Source: Solirubrobacterales bacterium
GTDB lineage: Bacteria; Actinomycetota; Thermoleophilia; Solirubrobacterales; Solirubrobacteraceae
Direction of reading: 5' to 3'
NCBI GenBank assembly: GCA_025963965.1
Contig: JAOPZS010000007.1
Location: forward strand, 1-61,320
DNA: 61,320 bases
The first letter of the stretch is position 1. The number at the start of each line of letters is the position of its first letter. This document shows, in pieces, positions 1-8,376 of this stretch. Both the position numbers and the translations under genes were made by a program. The notes beneath the pieces are model-generated. The model was not told the origin of the DNA. It ran no database searches and saw only the letters and a program-made list of their open reading frames with translations.

Positions 1-535
1 TGAGCATGAAGCACGCGGCCGCGACGAGCAGACCATCGGCGCGCAGCTGCAGCGCGTTGATCCAGTAGCCGGTCAGCGCCGGGAACGCGCCCCACGCGGC
101 GGCGAACCAGAAGTCCGAGTGGAAGCGCCCGCCGAACAGCTCGAGGTTGTAGGCGGCGACGATGAACGTGCCGGCGACGATGAAGCCGAACAGCCCGAGC
201 GAGACGGTGACCGCGCCGACGATCCCCACCGCGATCGCCCCGGCCAGCGAGACGACGGCCAGCGCCACGAGCCAGCGATCCGACAGGCGCGTGCCCAGCG
301 GGCGGCCCTGGAGCTCGTCGAGCGCGTGCGCGCACACGCCGACGCCGAGGAAGAAGGCGAGCAGCGTCGCCGCGAGCCGGCCGCCGTGCAGCGTGGGCGC
401 GGCCGCCGCCCCGAGCGCGACGTAGCTCAGGTGCCAGGCGGTGAACGGCGGGTGCAGCAGCGTGAGCAGGTCGCGCCAGCCGCCCGGGCGCAGCGCGTAG
501 AACGCGGGACGCTCAAGCCGGGCCGGGTCGGCCAT
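1..535 (-). CDS. UbiA-like prenyltransferase-family membrane protein (3' end beyond window)
   Basis: The reading frame opens at ATG 535 and runs off the left edge, giving about 178 residues. It starts inside the last codons of the upstream methyltransferase gene, so the two are probably translated together. The product is hydrophobic with several membrane segments and closely resembles the complete 244-residue protein at 19127-19861 (shared LLTLLHPPFT/YT-type start and HALDEL). In UbiA enzymes the first Asp-rich motif is NDxxDxxxD; here the corresponding stretch reads AHALDELQG, so only the middle Asp is kept. UbiA relationship is inferred from membrane topology, the residual motif, the AYNLEL segment and pairing with a MenG-type methyltransferase. 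The substrate is unknown, and loss of metal-binding Asp residues may mean a non-prenyltransferase role. Confidence 0.65.
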   Translation of the reverse strand, partial: MADPARLERPAFYALRPGGWRDLLTLLHPPFTAWHLSYVALGAAAAPTLHGGRLAATLLAFFLGVGVCAHALDELQGRPLGTRLSDRWLVALAVVSLAGAIAVGIVGAVTVSLGLFGFIVAGTFIVAAYNLELFGGRFHSDFWFAAAWGAFPALTGYWINALQLRADGLLVAAACFML

Positions 536-1271
536 CGCCTCGCGTGCCCCACATGACGACGCCGCCACCGAAGCTCATGGGCTTGACGTGCACCGCGTCG
601 ATCCCGGCGTCGGACCACAGCCGGGCGACCTGCTCGATCGGATGACGGGCGTAGAACTCGGGGATGCTGCGGGCCAGGAAGGATCCGGTCTCGCGCCACT
701 CGCGGGACACGAGGCGGCCCAGGGCGGGCAGCCCGACGCGCACGTAAGCGGTCCACAGCGCGCGCAGCGGCGGCGACGACGGGACGGCGAACTCCAGCGA
801 GACGATGCGCCCGCCGGGCTTGACCACGCGCGCGAGCTCGCGCAGTGTGGCGCCGGGGTCGTCGACGTAGCGCAGCAGGTAGGTGAACGTCATGTGGTCG
901 AACGCGGCGTCGGCGAACGGCAGCCGCTCGGCCTCCCCCACGACGAGCTCGACGCGCCGACCGAGCTCGGGGTCGTTCGCGACTCGCGTGCGGGCGCGTG
1001 CGAGCATCGCCTGGCTCTGGTCGAGCCCGACCACCGCGCAGCCGTAGCGGCGCACGAGGGCCTGGGCCACCATCCCGGTGCCGGTGGCCACGTCGAGCAC
1101 GCGCTCGTCGGGACGCGCCTCGATCTTGCTGACCATCGTCCGCCGCCAGCGCGGGTCCTGTCCGAAGCTCAGCGCCGCGCCGACCCGGTCGTAGTGCCGG
1201 GGCAGGCCGGCGAACAGCTCGAGCGCGTGGGTCTTGCGCTCGCTCCCGGATGAGGCCGCCCGCTCGGTCAC
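513..1271 (-). CDS. MenG/UbiE-type SAM-dependent methyltransferase
   Basis: A 252-residue class I methyltransferase with a GTG start. The SAM-binding motif I is DVATGTG (residues 60-66), followed by an acidic motif II region (VGLDQSQ) and a FTYLLRYVDD segment, as in demethylmenaquinone/demethylubiquinone C-methyltransferases. The family's usual role is the last C-methylation of menaquinone in the cytoplasm. Its 3' end overlaps the start of the UbiA-like gene by 23 bases. A paralogue with the same partner lies at 19872-20618, so at least one copy may serve a different isoprenoid or aromatic substrate. The family call is firm; the menaquinone role is inference. Confidence 0.8.
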   Translation of the reverse strand: MTERAASSGSERKTHALELFAGLPRHYDRVGAALSFGQDPRWRRTMVSKIEARPDERVLDVATGTGMVAQALVRRYGCAVVGLDQSQAMLARARTRVANDPELGRRVELVVGEAERLPFADAAFDHMTFTYLLRYVDDPGATLRELARVVKPGGRIVSLEFAVPSSPPLRALWTAYVRVGLPALGRLVSREWRETGSFLARSIPEFYARHPIEQVARLWSDAGIDAVHVKPMSFGGGVVMWGTRGDGRPGPA

Positions 1272-1337
1272 CGCCGGCGAAGCATGGCAGGGACGAGCGC
1301 TGTGCGGCCCTCAGGCCGCCGCGCGTTCCACCGGGCG

Positions 1338-1760
1338 CTAGTCAGCCCACCAGTCGCGCTGACCCTCCACGTCTGCGCGGGGATCCTCGCCGAGATTGGG
1401 CGCACCGACGACGAGGATCTCGAGGCCCTCCGGCCCGGCCTCGTAGCCTCGCCACGTACCGGGCGGGACGCGCACCACGTCCCACTCCTTGACCTCGACG
1501 ATCTCGTCGTCGAGCTTCATGCGCCCGCTCCCGCGCACGACCACGTACACCTCCTCCTGCTTCTTGTGCGTGTGGCCGTACGGGAAGCGATAGTCGGGCG
1601 GGATGCGCTGGTAGCTGAGGCCGCACTGCTCGAGCTCGAGCGGCTTGCTTGCGAGGCGGAACTCCAGGTCCGGCGAGCCGTCGAAGTTGGACCCGACATC
1701 CTCCAGATCCTCCTTGAGGTTCCTGAGCGTGAACGGCACGGCCGCGATCCTACTGTTCAT
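1338..1760 (-). CDS. Cupin-domain protein
   Basis: A 140-residue single-domain cupin. The first cupin motif contributes His63, His65 and Glu69/70 (GHTHKKQEE), which would bind a metal. The second motif (PPGTWRGYEAG) lacks the usual His, so the metal site may have three ligands or be incomplete. ATG 1760 is preceded by a G-rich Shine-Dalgarno. The N-terminal 45 residues are an extension outside the barrel. Nothing nearby defines a substrate; sugar-nucleotide or small-molecule binding is possible. Confidence 0.8.
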   Translation of the reverse strand: MNSRIAAVPFTLRNLKEDLEDVGSNFDGSPDLEFRLASKPLELEQCGLSYQRIPPDYRFPYGHTHKKQEEVYVVVRGSGRMKLDDEIVEVKEWDVVRVPPGTWRGYEAGPEGLEILVVGAPNLGEDPRADVEGQRDWWAD

Positions 1761-1917
1761 GTCCCCCCCGCCCCGCTAGGCCCGCTGGGTCTCTGTGTGA
1801 CGCGCCCCTCGGCAGGCGGCTCGGTCAACCGCACGTTCAGCGCTGGGTTCGTCGTGGCGCCGATGCCCGATCAGGAACGCCCGCTGGTAGCACCGCGGGC
1901 ATGAAAATGCGGTTGCA

Positions 1918-1923
1918 TGTCGA
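1918..1923 (+). promoter_or_regulatory. TGTCGA element, candidate ECF42-type -35 box
   Basis: The hexamer TGTCGA lies 73 bases before the YCII/ECF operon start. TGTCGA is, to my recollection, the -35 motif described for ECF42 sigma factors, which often control the YCII genes beside them. No convincing -10 partner is visible at normal spacing; the nearest CGTC is only 7 bases downstream. Tentative. Confidence 0.35.
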
Positions 1924-1996
1924 GAAGCGCCGTCCGGCTCCGCTCACCGGGTGAAGGGCCGCGAGCGACGCGGCCCACCGACCCCAGGAGGCGACC

Positions 1997-2416
1997 ATGC
2001 CGAAGTACCTGCTCCTCAAGCGCTACCGCGGCGGCCCGGAGCCGCACCATCCGTTTCCCCCGATGGATCAATGGGCACCCGAGGACGTGGAGGCCCACAT
2101 GGCGTTCCTCCGGAACGTCAGCCGGATGCTCGAGGAGCGCGGCGAGTATGTCGGCGTCCACGCGCTGACGCCGGCGCGCACGTGGGTGCGGTACGGCGGC
2201 CCGGATGCCGCGCCGGTCACCACGGACGGCCCGCACCCCGAGACCAGCGACCTCGTGGCCGGCTGGTTCATGATCGACGTCGAGTCGCACGCGCGAGCCG
2301 TCGAGATCGCCGCGTACGTGTCCTCGGAGCCGGGCCCGGGCGGCGAGCCACTGTATGAGTGGATCGACGTGCGCGAGATCATGTCCGGGCCACCCGCCGA
2401 CGACGACCCGGCGTGA
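1997..2416 (+). CDS. YCII-related (DGPF) domain protein
   Basis: A 139-residue protein of the YCII/DGPF family, a small ferredoxin-like alpha+beta fold. The family-typical central motif is present as TTDGPHPE, with DGPH in place of DGPF. The start is fixed by an AGGAGG Shine-Dalgarno nine bases upstream. Its stop overlaps the GTG start of the next gene, an ECF42-type sigma factor (GTGA overlap at 2413-2416). ECF42 sigma factors are known to co-occur with DGPF proteins, so it is likely a target or partner of that sigma factor. Biochemical function is unknown for the family. Confidence 0.85.
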   Translation: MPKYLLLKRYRGGPEPHHPFPPMDQWAPEDVEAHMAFLRNVSRMLEERGEYVGVHALTPARTWVRYGGPDAAPVTTDGPHPETSDLVAGWFMIDVESHARAVEIAAYVSSEPGPGGEPLYEWIDVREIMSGPPADDDPA

Positions 2417-3657
2417 GCCGGACGCCGACCGGAGAGGTGGACGAGCGCGCGCTCCGTGCGCTCGTCCCGCAGGTCCTCGCCGGCATGCTTCGTCGCGGGG
2501 AGGACTTCGACGCTGCCGAGGACGCGCTGCAGGAGGCGCTCATCGAGGCGCTTCGCGTGTGGGCCGAGCACCCGCCGGGCGATCCGCGCGCGTGGCTGGC
2601 GACGGTCGCGACCCGGCGGCTCGTCGACGCCCGCCGCAGCGAGGCCGCTCGCCACCGCCGCGAGGAGGTCACGCACGCCGAGCCCCCGCCCAGCCCCATC
2701 GAGGAGGGGGACGACACCCTCTTCCTGCTCTTCTGCTGCTGCCACCCGGACCTCGCGCCCGCCTCCCAGGTCGCGCTGACCCTGCGCGCGGTCGGCGGTC
2801 TCACCACGCGGGAGATCGCGGAGGCCTTCTTCGTGCCGGAGGCGACGATGGCCCAGCGGATCAGCCGGGCCAAGCGCACCCTGCGCGGCCGCCGCCTGGA
2901 CCGACCCGGCGACCTCGCCGTCGTGCTTCGCGTCCTCTACCTCATCTACACGACCGGTCACGCGGGCCGCGTGGACCTCGCGGGAGAGGCGATCCGCCTC
3001 GCCGGCAGGCTGACCCTGGCGACGGAGGAGCCCGAGGCGCGCGGGCTGCTCGCGCTGATGCTCCTGAACCACGCCCGCCTGCCCGCGCGGCTGGACGCCG
3101 CGGGCCGGATCGTCACGCTCGACCGGCAGGACCGCGGCCGCTGGGACACACGCGAGATCGCCGAGGGCGTGCGCGTTCTCCAGTCGGCACTCGCGCGCGG
3201 GCGGCCGGGCCGCTACCAGATCCAGGCGGCCATCGCCGCGCTGCACGACGACGCGGCGAGCGCCGAGGAGACTGACTGGGTGCAGATCCTCGCCTGGTAC
3301 GACGAGCTGATCGCCCTCACCGATGACCCGGCGCAGCAGGACCCCGCGGCCGTGCTCGCGCGCGCTGTCGCCGTCGGCCACGTGCTCGGCGCCGCCGCCG
3401 CGCTGCGCGAGACCGATCGGCTACGCGACGTGCTCGGCGACCGCCACCGCTGGCACGCCGTCCGCGGCCACCTGCACGAGCTCGACGGCGATCTGCCCGC
3501 CGCGGGCGCGGCGTACGCCGAGGCGGCGCGGCTGGCCACCGACATCGCCGAGCGCGACCACCTCATCCGCCAGGCCGTGCGCGCACGAGCCGCGCCGAGT
3601 TGCCGGCATCGAGGCGATCGTCCCCAACGAGAAACCCCGCCTGAGCGGGGTTTCTGA
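2413..3657 (+). CDS. ECF42-type RNA polymerase sigma factor with C-terminal TPR-like extension
   Basis: A 414-residue sigma factor read from GTG 2413. Region 2 (about residues 15-70) includes the DAEDALQEA segment; region 4 (about 110-155) includes TTREIAEAFFVPEATMAQRISRA. A long helical C-terminal part (about 170-395) corresponds to the ECF42 regulatory extension. The translational overlap with the YCII gene supports the ECF42 assignment. These factors usually lack an anti-sigma, and none is next door. The last 20 or so residues are Arg/Pro-rich, unlike the family, and are encoded across a perfect terminator-like hairpin, suggesting the original stop was lost or a late frameshift occurred. 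Confidence 0.85.
   Translation: MSRTPTGEVDERALRALVPQVLAGMLRRGEDFDAAEDALQEALIEALRVWAEHPPGDPRAWLATVATRRLVDARRSEAARHRREEVTHAEPPPSPIEEGDDTLFLLFCCCHPDLAPASQVALTLRAVGGLTTREIAEAFFVPEATMAQRISRAKRTLRGRRLDRPGDLAVVLRVLYLIYTTGHAGRVDLAGEAIRLAGRLTLATEEPEARGLLALMLLNHARLPARLDAAGRIVTLDRQDRGRWDTREIAEGVRVLQSALARGRPGRYQIQAAIAALHDDAASAEETDWVQILAWYDELIALTDDPAQQDPAAVLARAVAVGHVLGAAAALRETDRLRDVLGDRHRWHAVRGHLHELDGDLPAAGAAYAEAARLATDIAERDHLIRQAVRARAAPSCRHRGDRPQRETPPERGF
3631..3654 (+). terminator. Hairpin, candidate intrinsic terminator overlapping the ECF42 stop
   Basis: Perfect 10-base arms GAAACCCCGC and GCGGGGTTTC with a CTGA loop. It lies inside the last codons of the sigma gene, immediately before its TGA, so it is read in frame. 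Only a short T stretch is present. Confidence 0.6.
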
Positions 3658-3835
3658 CAGGAGCAGCCGCTGCCTCCCCGACGACGACTGCGGATGTCCG
3701 AGGGACATTATGTTGAGTTGAAAACGCTCGGCTAAACCAGTGCCGGCGAGCGGTCGTTGATTGCAGCGGGTCGAACAGACCTGGGGAGCCATCCCCTTCT
3801 ATCGCGGTGCCAGACGCCGCAGCGAGGAGACGCCC

Positions 3836-4846
3836 ATGCACGTCGGCGTCCCACAGTCCAACGAGTCGCTCCCAAGCGCCTCCTTCGCAGCGTCCCGCCG
3901 GTGCCTCCTTCGAGCTGGCCGCATGACATCTCGCGCACGCCTTCCTCTGCTCGTCCTCATGGGCACACTCGCCTTCGCGAGCAGCGCCCTGGGCGCCACA
4001 GGCACCGTGGGCCTGGGGTCGGCCGCGAGCTTCTCGGTCTTGGCCGGCTCAACCGTCACCAACACCGGCCCCACAACCATGTTCGGCGACCTCGGCCTGA
4101 GTCCCGGCTCGTCGGTTACAGGCGCCCCACACGTCCTGGGACAGACCCACGTCGCCGACGCCGTCGCCGTCGGGGCAAAGAACGACCTCACCACCGGCTA
4201 CAACGACGCTGCCTCGCGTCCGAGCAACGGCTCGGCCGGGACCGATCTCGCAGGACAGGTCTTCCTGCCGGGCGTGCGCACGGCCAGCAGCTCGTTGCTG
4301 TTGTCGTCGGGGAACGTCACGCTCGATGCCCAGGGGGACCCCAACGCAGTGTTCATCTTCCAGATCGGCTCGACGCTGATCACGGGCTCGGGCACGACCG
4401 TTGCGCTCGTCAACGGAGCGCAGGCCTGCAATGTGTTCTGGCAGGTCGGCTCATCGGCGACCCTCGGTACAGGCACGCGCTTCGTGGGCACGGTCATGGC
4501 CCTGGCGACCATCACCGCCAATACGGCGTCCACGATCCACGGCAGGCTGCTCGCGCAAACCGGTGCGGTGAACCTGGACACCAACACGATCACCACCTCG
4601 AACTGCGCGTCCAGCTCGGGCGGAAGTGGTGGCGGCACGGAAACGCCCTCGCCGGCAGAAAAGGCGGCGCTGACGGAAGCGACGAAACGCGCAGAATTGG
4701 TCGCCGCTACCGGAGCGAGCGGCGCTCCGCGAACGCCGGGCGCGTCAAGAACCGTTGGCAAACAACGGAAACACGCGCGCAAGCGCCCCCGACGCCCGCA
4801 TGCGCGGCCTGCGCTCCCACATCGACGGGCAACGTTCACCGGCTGA
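3836..4846 (+). CDS. Exported ice-binding-like protein (DUF3494)
   Basis: A 336-residue protein read from ATG 3836, chosen because GAGGAG sits six bases upstream; an inner ATG at 3923 begins right at the signal sequence. A hydrophobic export segment (RLPLLVLMGTLAFASSALG) is followed by a beta-rich Ser/Thr/Gly domain typical of DUF3494: LGSAASFSVLAGSTVTNTG near its start, FGDLGLSPG, then NAVFIFQIGS and ITANTASTIHGRLLA. The family forms a beta-solenoid with ice-binding or adhesin-like roles at the cell surface. The C-terminal 60 residues are Lys/Arg-rich and likely wall-interacting; no LPXTG is present. An L,D-transpeptidase follows after 61 bases. Whether it binds ice is unknown. Confidence 0.85.
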   Translation: MHVGVPQSNESLPSASFAASRRCLLRAGRMTSRARLPLLVLMGTLAFASSALGATGTVGLGSAASFSVLAGSTVTNTGPTTMFGDLGLSPGSSVTGAPHVLGQTHVADAVAVGAKNDLTTGYNDAASRPSNGSAGTDLAGQVFLPGVRTASSSLLLSSGNVTLDAQGDPNAVFIFQIGSTLITGSGTTVALVNGAQACNVFWQVGSSATLGTGTRFVGTVMALATITANTASTIHGRLLAQTGAVNLDTNTITTSNCASSSGGSGGGTETPSPAEKAALTEATKRAELVAATGASGAPRTPGASRTVGKQRKHARKRPRRPHARPALPHRRATFTG

Positions 4847-4907
4847 GGAACGCACCGCAGGGCCGGGGCGACGCTGACGTTGCCCCGAACCCCGCTCGGC
4901 GCCCAAC

Positions 4908-5690
4908 ATGACTACCTCACCTACTCTTTCACGGGCTTGCCCGCCGCTCCCCCTGGTCAGCTCCCGCGGGGTCGTCTCCCGACTCGCCGTGGGCCTCGTT
5001 GTCACCGCGACAGCTCTGGCCGGTCTCGGCACGGGGTTGGCCGCCGCCGGCGTCCCATCTCGTGTCCAGGCGGCCCAGCGGCTTGCCGTCCTGCTCAGCG
5101 CACACCGCGCACACAAGTCTCCGGAAGCCGGATCTCCGCAGACGTCGCTCGTAGCGGCTCGCAGGCCGATCACGGGCGAGCGGACCACGCTGCCGGTGAC
5201 CGGGAGCCTGACCGGTCCTGACGGCATACGGTGGCTGCAGGTGATGTTGCCCGGTCGCCCCAACTCATCTACCGGCTGGATCGCCCAGCAGGGGACAAGC
5301 CAGCTCGCGACGAGCTGGCATCTCGTGGTCAACCTCGCTGGACGTCGCGTGAGTGTCTACCGCGCCGGTCGCTTCGAGAGAGCGTTTTCAGCAGTCGTCG
5401 GCAAGGCTTCGACACCGACGCCCATCGGCCGATTCTTCGTTGAGGAGACGGTGAGGATGCCGGCTGGCGAGGCGGGCGGCCCATTCGGGCTGGCGCTCAG
5501 CGCGCGCTCGGATGCACTACAGGAATTCGAAGGCGGTCCCGGCCAGATCGCCATCCATGGACGCAACAATCTCGGGGGAACACTCGGCACCGCCGCCTCA
5601 CACGGCTGCGTTCGCCTCGGCACCGCGAGCATCGACTGGCTGGCTGGCCGTATCGGCCCGGGGACGCCGGTGACGATCGATGCGGGTTGA
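4908..5690 (+). CDS. L,D-transpeptidase (YkuD) with N-terminal signal/anchor
   Basis: A 260-residue exported enzyme. A hydrophobic segment (about 24-48) is followed by an SH3-like stretch (about 85-130) and a YkuD catalytic domain (about 137-258). Catalytic residues are visible in His217 (IAIHGRN) and SHGCVRL with Cys234. The family forms 3-3 peptidoglycan cross-links or attaches proteins to the wall. It lies directly after the DUF3494 gene on the same strand, so co-expression is possible. The spacing between His217 and Cys234 matches active enzymes. Confidence 0.88.
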   Translation: MTTSPTLSRACPPLPLVSSRGVVSRLAVGLVVTATALAGLGTGLAAAGVPSRVQAAQRLAVLLSAHRAHKSPEAGSPQTSLVAARRPITGERTTLPVTGSLTGPDGIRWLQVMLPGRPNSSTGWIAQQGTSQLATSWHLVVNLAGRRVSVYRAGRFERAFSAVVGKASTPTPIGRFFVEETVRMPAGEAGGPFGLALSARSDALQEFEGGPGQIAIHGRNNLGGTLGTAASHGCVRLGTASIDWLAGRIGPGTPVTIDAG

Positions 5691-5799
5691 ACTCCAGGGC
5701 CACTGCGATCGGGTGATTCGGCGCGGAGGTCGCGAGACAGCGTCCAGGCTCTCGGGGTCGCTCCTGCCAGAAAAGTGTTGTTCAGCAGGGAGTTTGCGA

Positions 5800-5873
<74 letters not shown>

Positions 5874-5933
5874 AGAGCGAGGGAGTCTAACGACGCCGTG
5901 CGCCCGGACTGGAGCGCGCCGAGCGGGACCTGC

Positions 5934-7154
5934 TCAGGCGGCGACGCGCTCGAACACCGCGGCGAGCCCCTGCCCGCCGCCGATGCACATCGTCTCGAGG
6001 CCGTAGCGCGTCTCGCGGCGGTCCATCTCGCGCAGCATCGTCGTGAGGATTCGGGCGCCCGTCGCACCGACGGGGTGCCCGAGCGAGATGCCCGAGCCGT
6101 TGACGTTGACGCGCTCGTAGCCGTCGGGCAGCTTCCACTCGCGAAGGACCGCCAGCACCTGCGCGGCGAACGCCTCGTTGAGCTCGATCAGGCCGAGGTC
6201 CTCGTGGGAGAGTCCTGCCAGGCGCAGGGCGCGCTCGGTCGCCGGCACCGGGCCGATGCCCATCGTCGCCGGCGGCACGCCGGCCGCGGCCCACGAGACG
6301 AGCCGCCCGAGTGGCCGCAGGCCCAGCTGCTCGGCCTTCTCCGCGTGGGTGACGATGCACACCGCGGCTCCGTCGTTCTGGCCGCTGGCGTTGCCGGCTG
6401 TGACGGTCGCCTCGGGGTCGCTGCCCGACATCACCGGCCGCAGCTTCGCGAGCGCCTCGAGGCTGGCGTCCGCACGCGGGTGCTCGTCGAGTGCTACCGG
6501 CTCCCCGCGCGGCACAGGCACGGGCACGATCTCCTCCGCGAAGCGCCCATCCTGCTGCGCGGCGACGGCGCGCTGGTGTGAGAGCAGCGCCAGCTCGTCC
6601 TGCTCCTCGCGCGGGATCGAGTACTCGCGGCGCACGTTCTCAGCCGTTTCGAGCATCCCGCCGGGCACCGGGTGGTTGACGCCGCCGGCCGTCACACGGC
6701 CGCGCGCGAGGCGATCCTCGAGCTGAACTCCGTGCGTTCCCTTGATGCCCCAGCGGATACCCGTCGAGTAGAACTCGGTCTGGCTCATGCTCTCGACGCC
6801 ACCTGCCAGGATCACCTCGGCGGCGCCCGTCTGAACGCGCATGCAGCCGTCGATCACCGCTTGGAGCGCGGAGCCGCAGCGGCGGTCGACCTGCACGCCG
6901 GGGACGTCGACCGGCAGGCCCGCGTCGAGCGCCGCCACTCGCCCGATCGCCGGCGCCTCGCCGTTCGGCGAGCACTGGCCCATCACCACGTCGTCGATGT
7001 CCTTGCCCTCCAGGCCCGTGCGGGCGACGAGCTCCCTGATCACGGTCGACGCGAGCGTCGCCGCGTCGACGTCACGGAGCACGCCGCCGAATCGCCCGAC
7101 CGGCGTGCGCAGCGGTTCGCAGATGACCGCCTCGCGGCTCCCATTCGCGCTCAT
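5934..7154 (-). CDS. Acetyl-CoA C-acyltransferase (thiolase)
   Basis: A 406-residue thiolase of normal length. The nucleophilic Cys93 lies in DRRCGSALQ; the C-terminal active-site blocks NGSGISLGHPVGATGAR and ETMCIGGGQG provide the His and second Cys. It reversibly condenses or cleaves acyl-CoA in the cytoplasm. The start is supported by a GGCGAGG Shine-Dalgarno. It stands alone, with no adjacent hydroxyacyl-CoA dehydrogenase or synthase, so biosynthetic versus degradative use cannot be decided. Confidence 0.92.
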   Translation of the reverse strand: MSANGSREAVICEPLRTPVGRFGGVLRDVDAATLASTVIRELVARTGLEGKDIDDVVMGQCSPNGEAPAIGRVAALDAGLPVDVPGVQVDRRCGSALQAVIDGCMRVQTGAAEVILAGGVESMSQTEFYSTGIRWGIKGTHGVQLEDRLARGRVTAGGVNHPVPGGMLETAENVRREYSIPREEQDELALLSHQRAVAAQQDGRFAEEIVPVPVPRGEPVALDEHPRADASLEALAKLRPVMSGSDPEATVTAGNASGQNDGAAVCIVTHAEKAEQLGLRPLGRLVSWAAAGVPPATMGIGPVPATERALRLAGLSHEDLGLIELNEAFAAQVLAVLREWKLPDGYERVNVNGSGISLGHPVGATGARILTTMLREMDRRETRYGLETMCIGGGQGLAAVFERVAA

Positions 7155-7368
7155 TGCCTCGCCCGCCCGCGACAGCGGCCCCTCTGCGGTGTCTCGCTCA
7201 CGGCCAGCAGTCTACGAAGCGGCTCGTCTCCGTGGCCGCTCGCGTCGGGTGCGTTAGCGTCCCAGCGAGGCCCGAGGCGATGGTCCCCGACACCGAAATC
7301 CTCATGCGCATGTCACGCTCGCTCGCAGCGTGGCAGCACGCCTACGTGCTCTGGGAGCGGCGCGCGCC

Positions 7369-7851
7369 GTGACCACGACGCGGACGCTCCAGCACATCAA
7401 GGCGCCGCGAGGCGCTGTCTATCGCGCGCTCATGGACCCCGATGCCGTCGCGCGATGGAGGGTGCCGGACGGGATGACGAGCCGGGTCCACGAGTTCCAG
7501 GCGCGCGAGGGCGGCGCCTTCCGTGTGTCGCTGACCTACGACGCGCCCTCCGCGGTCGGCAAGACGGAAGGCCGCACCGACACCTACCACGGCCGCTTCG
7601 TCGAGCTTTCCCCGGGCGAGCGGATCGTCGAATCGATCGAGTTCGAGAGCGACGATCCCGGGCTGCAGGGCGAGATGACGGTTACGACGACGCTCGCCGA
7701 CGCCGGCGATGGCACCGATGTGCTGCTCGTCCACGAGGGCCTCCCGCGGGCCGTGGCGCCGGCGGACAACGAGACCGGGACGAGGATGGCGCTCGCGAAG
7801 CTCGCCGCGCTCGTCGAGTCTCAGCCGGCCAGCCGGAACACGTCCTCGTAG
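7369..7851 (+). CDS. SRPBCC/AHSA1-domain protein
   Basis: A 160-residue START-like (SRPBCC) protein read from GTG 7369. The typical opening is seen: a beta strand followed by APRGAVYRALMDPDAVARW. The fold makes a hydrophobic ligand cavity; the ligand is unknown. The GTG overlaps the stop of a possible 30-codon frame (7280-7372), which would couple translation. An ATG at 7330 in the same frame would add 13 residues but has no better ribosome site. Its 3' end overlaps the convergent cupin gene by 31 bases. Confidence 0.75.
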   Translation: MTTTRTLQHIKAPRGAVYRALMDPDAVARWRVPDGMTSRVHEFQAREGGAFRVSLTYDAPSAVGKTEGRTDTYHGRFVELSPGERIVESIEFESDDPGLQGEMTVTTTLADAGDGTDVLLVHEGLPRAVAPADNETGTRMALAKLAALVESQPASRNTSS

Positions 7852-8234
7852 CGCGCCAGGAGCGTCTCGGGATCGCTTAGCGGCTCGCCGGCCTGGAGCG
7901 CGGCGAGCTCCCGCAACCACTCGAGCGTCCTCCCTGCGGGGCTCGTCACCCAGCTCATCCTCCCGGGCTCCTCCGACCCGTTCCACATCTGGTGAGCCGT
8001 GCCACGGGGGATCTCGAGCACCTCCCCGGCTGCCAGCTCCCGCTCCTGCCCGGCGACCCGTACGCGCATCGCCCCCGCGAGCACCTCGAACCGCTCGTCC
8101 TGCACAGGATGCAGATGGGCCGGCGGCGCTGTCCCGCCTGCCTCGTAGCTCGCGCTCAGCTCGAGCTGCTGCTTTGTCTGTGAGAGGACCGACAGCACCG
8201 TCCCCGCCGCGATCCTCAGCTGCTCTTCTGGCAC
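7821..8234 (-). CDS. Cupin-domain protein
   Basis: A 137-residue cupin read from GTG 8234, where clear cupin sequence begins. Motif 1 contains PPAHLHPVQDERFEVLAG, with two His and the Glu ligands; motif 2 contains IPRGTAHQMWN with the last His. The metal site therefore looks complete. Upstream in-frame sequence to 8522 is antisense to the ArsR gene and is not typical protein. No substrate is evident; the neighbouring SRPBCC genes suggest small-molecule metabolism. Confidence 0.78.
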   Translation of the reverse strand: MPEEQLRIAAGTVLSVLSQTKQQLELSASYEAGGTAPPAHLHPVQDERFEVLAGAMRVRVAGQERELAAGEVLEIPRGTAHQMWNGSEEPGRMSWVTSPAGRTLEWLRELAALQAGEPLSDPETLLARYEDVFRLAG

Positions 8235-8322
8235 CCCGCGAGGGTACAGCGCACCTCGCGCGCCGAGCGGCCGCCAGTGTGGTCGCGGGGTGTTTCGAGC
8301 GTCCGATCGCCGAAGCGGACTG

Positions 8323-8360
8323 CCGACAGAATATTTGCTCTTGACAAAACTATTTGTCGG
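8323..8360. promoter_or_regulatory. Inverted repeat across the ArsR promoter (candidate operator)
   Basis: CCGACA (8323-8328) and TGTCGG (8355-8360) form an inverted repeat, extended by imperfectly matching AT-rich bases. It encloses the -35 box and most of the spacer of the promoter driving the ArsR-like gene, as expected for autorepression. Confidence 0.5.
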
Positions 8361-8369
8361 TGGGATAGT
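8341..8369 (+). promoter_or_regulatory. Promoter, TTGACA-N17-GATAGT
   Basis: A perfect -35 TTGACA at 8341-8346 and -10 GATAGT at 8364-8369, with 17 bases between. The ATG at 8377 lies seven bases after the -10, so the transcript would be leaderless. This is the strongest housekeeping-type promoter in the window. Confidence 0.75.
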
Positions 8370-8376
8370 GCGCCGC

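Noticed and set aside
119-1253. Long plus-strand open frames opposite the UbiA-like and MenG genes
   Set aside because: They are Arg/Pro-rich antisense shadows caused by high GC and have no family features.
2068-3381. 437-codon minus-strand frame opposite the ECF42 gene
   Set aside because: It mirrors the sigma gene's codon structure and has no recognisable domain.
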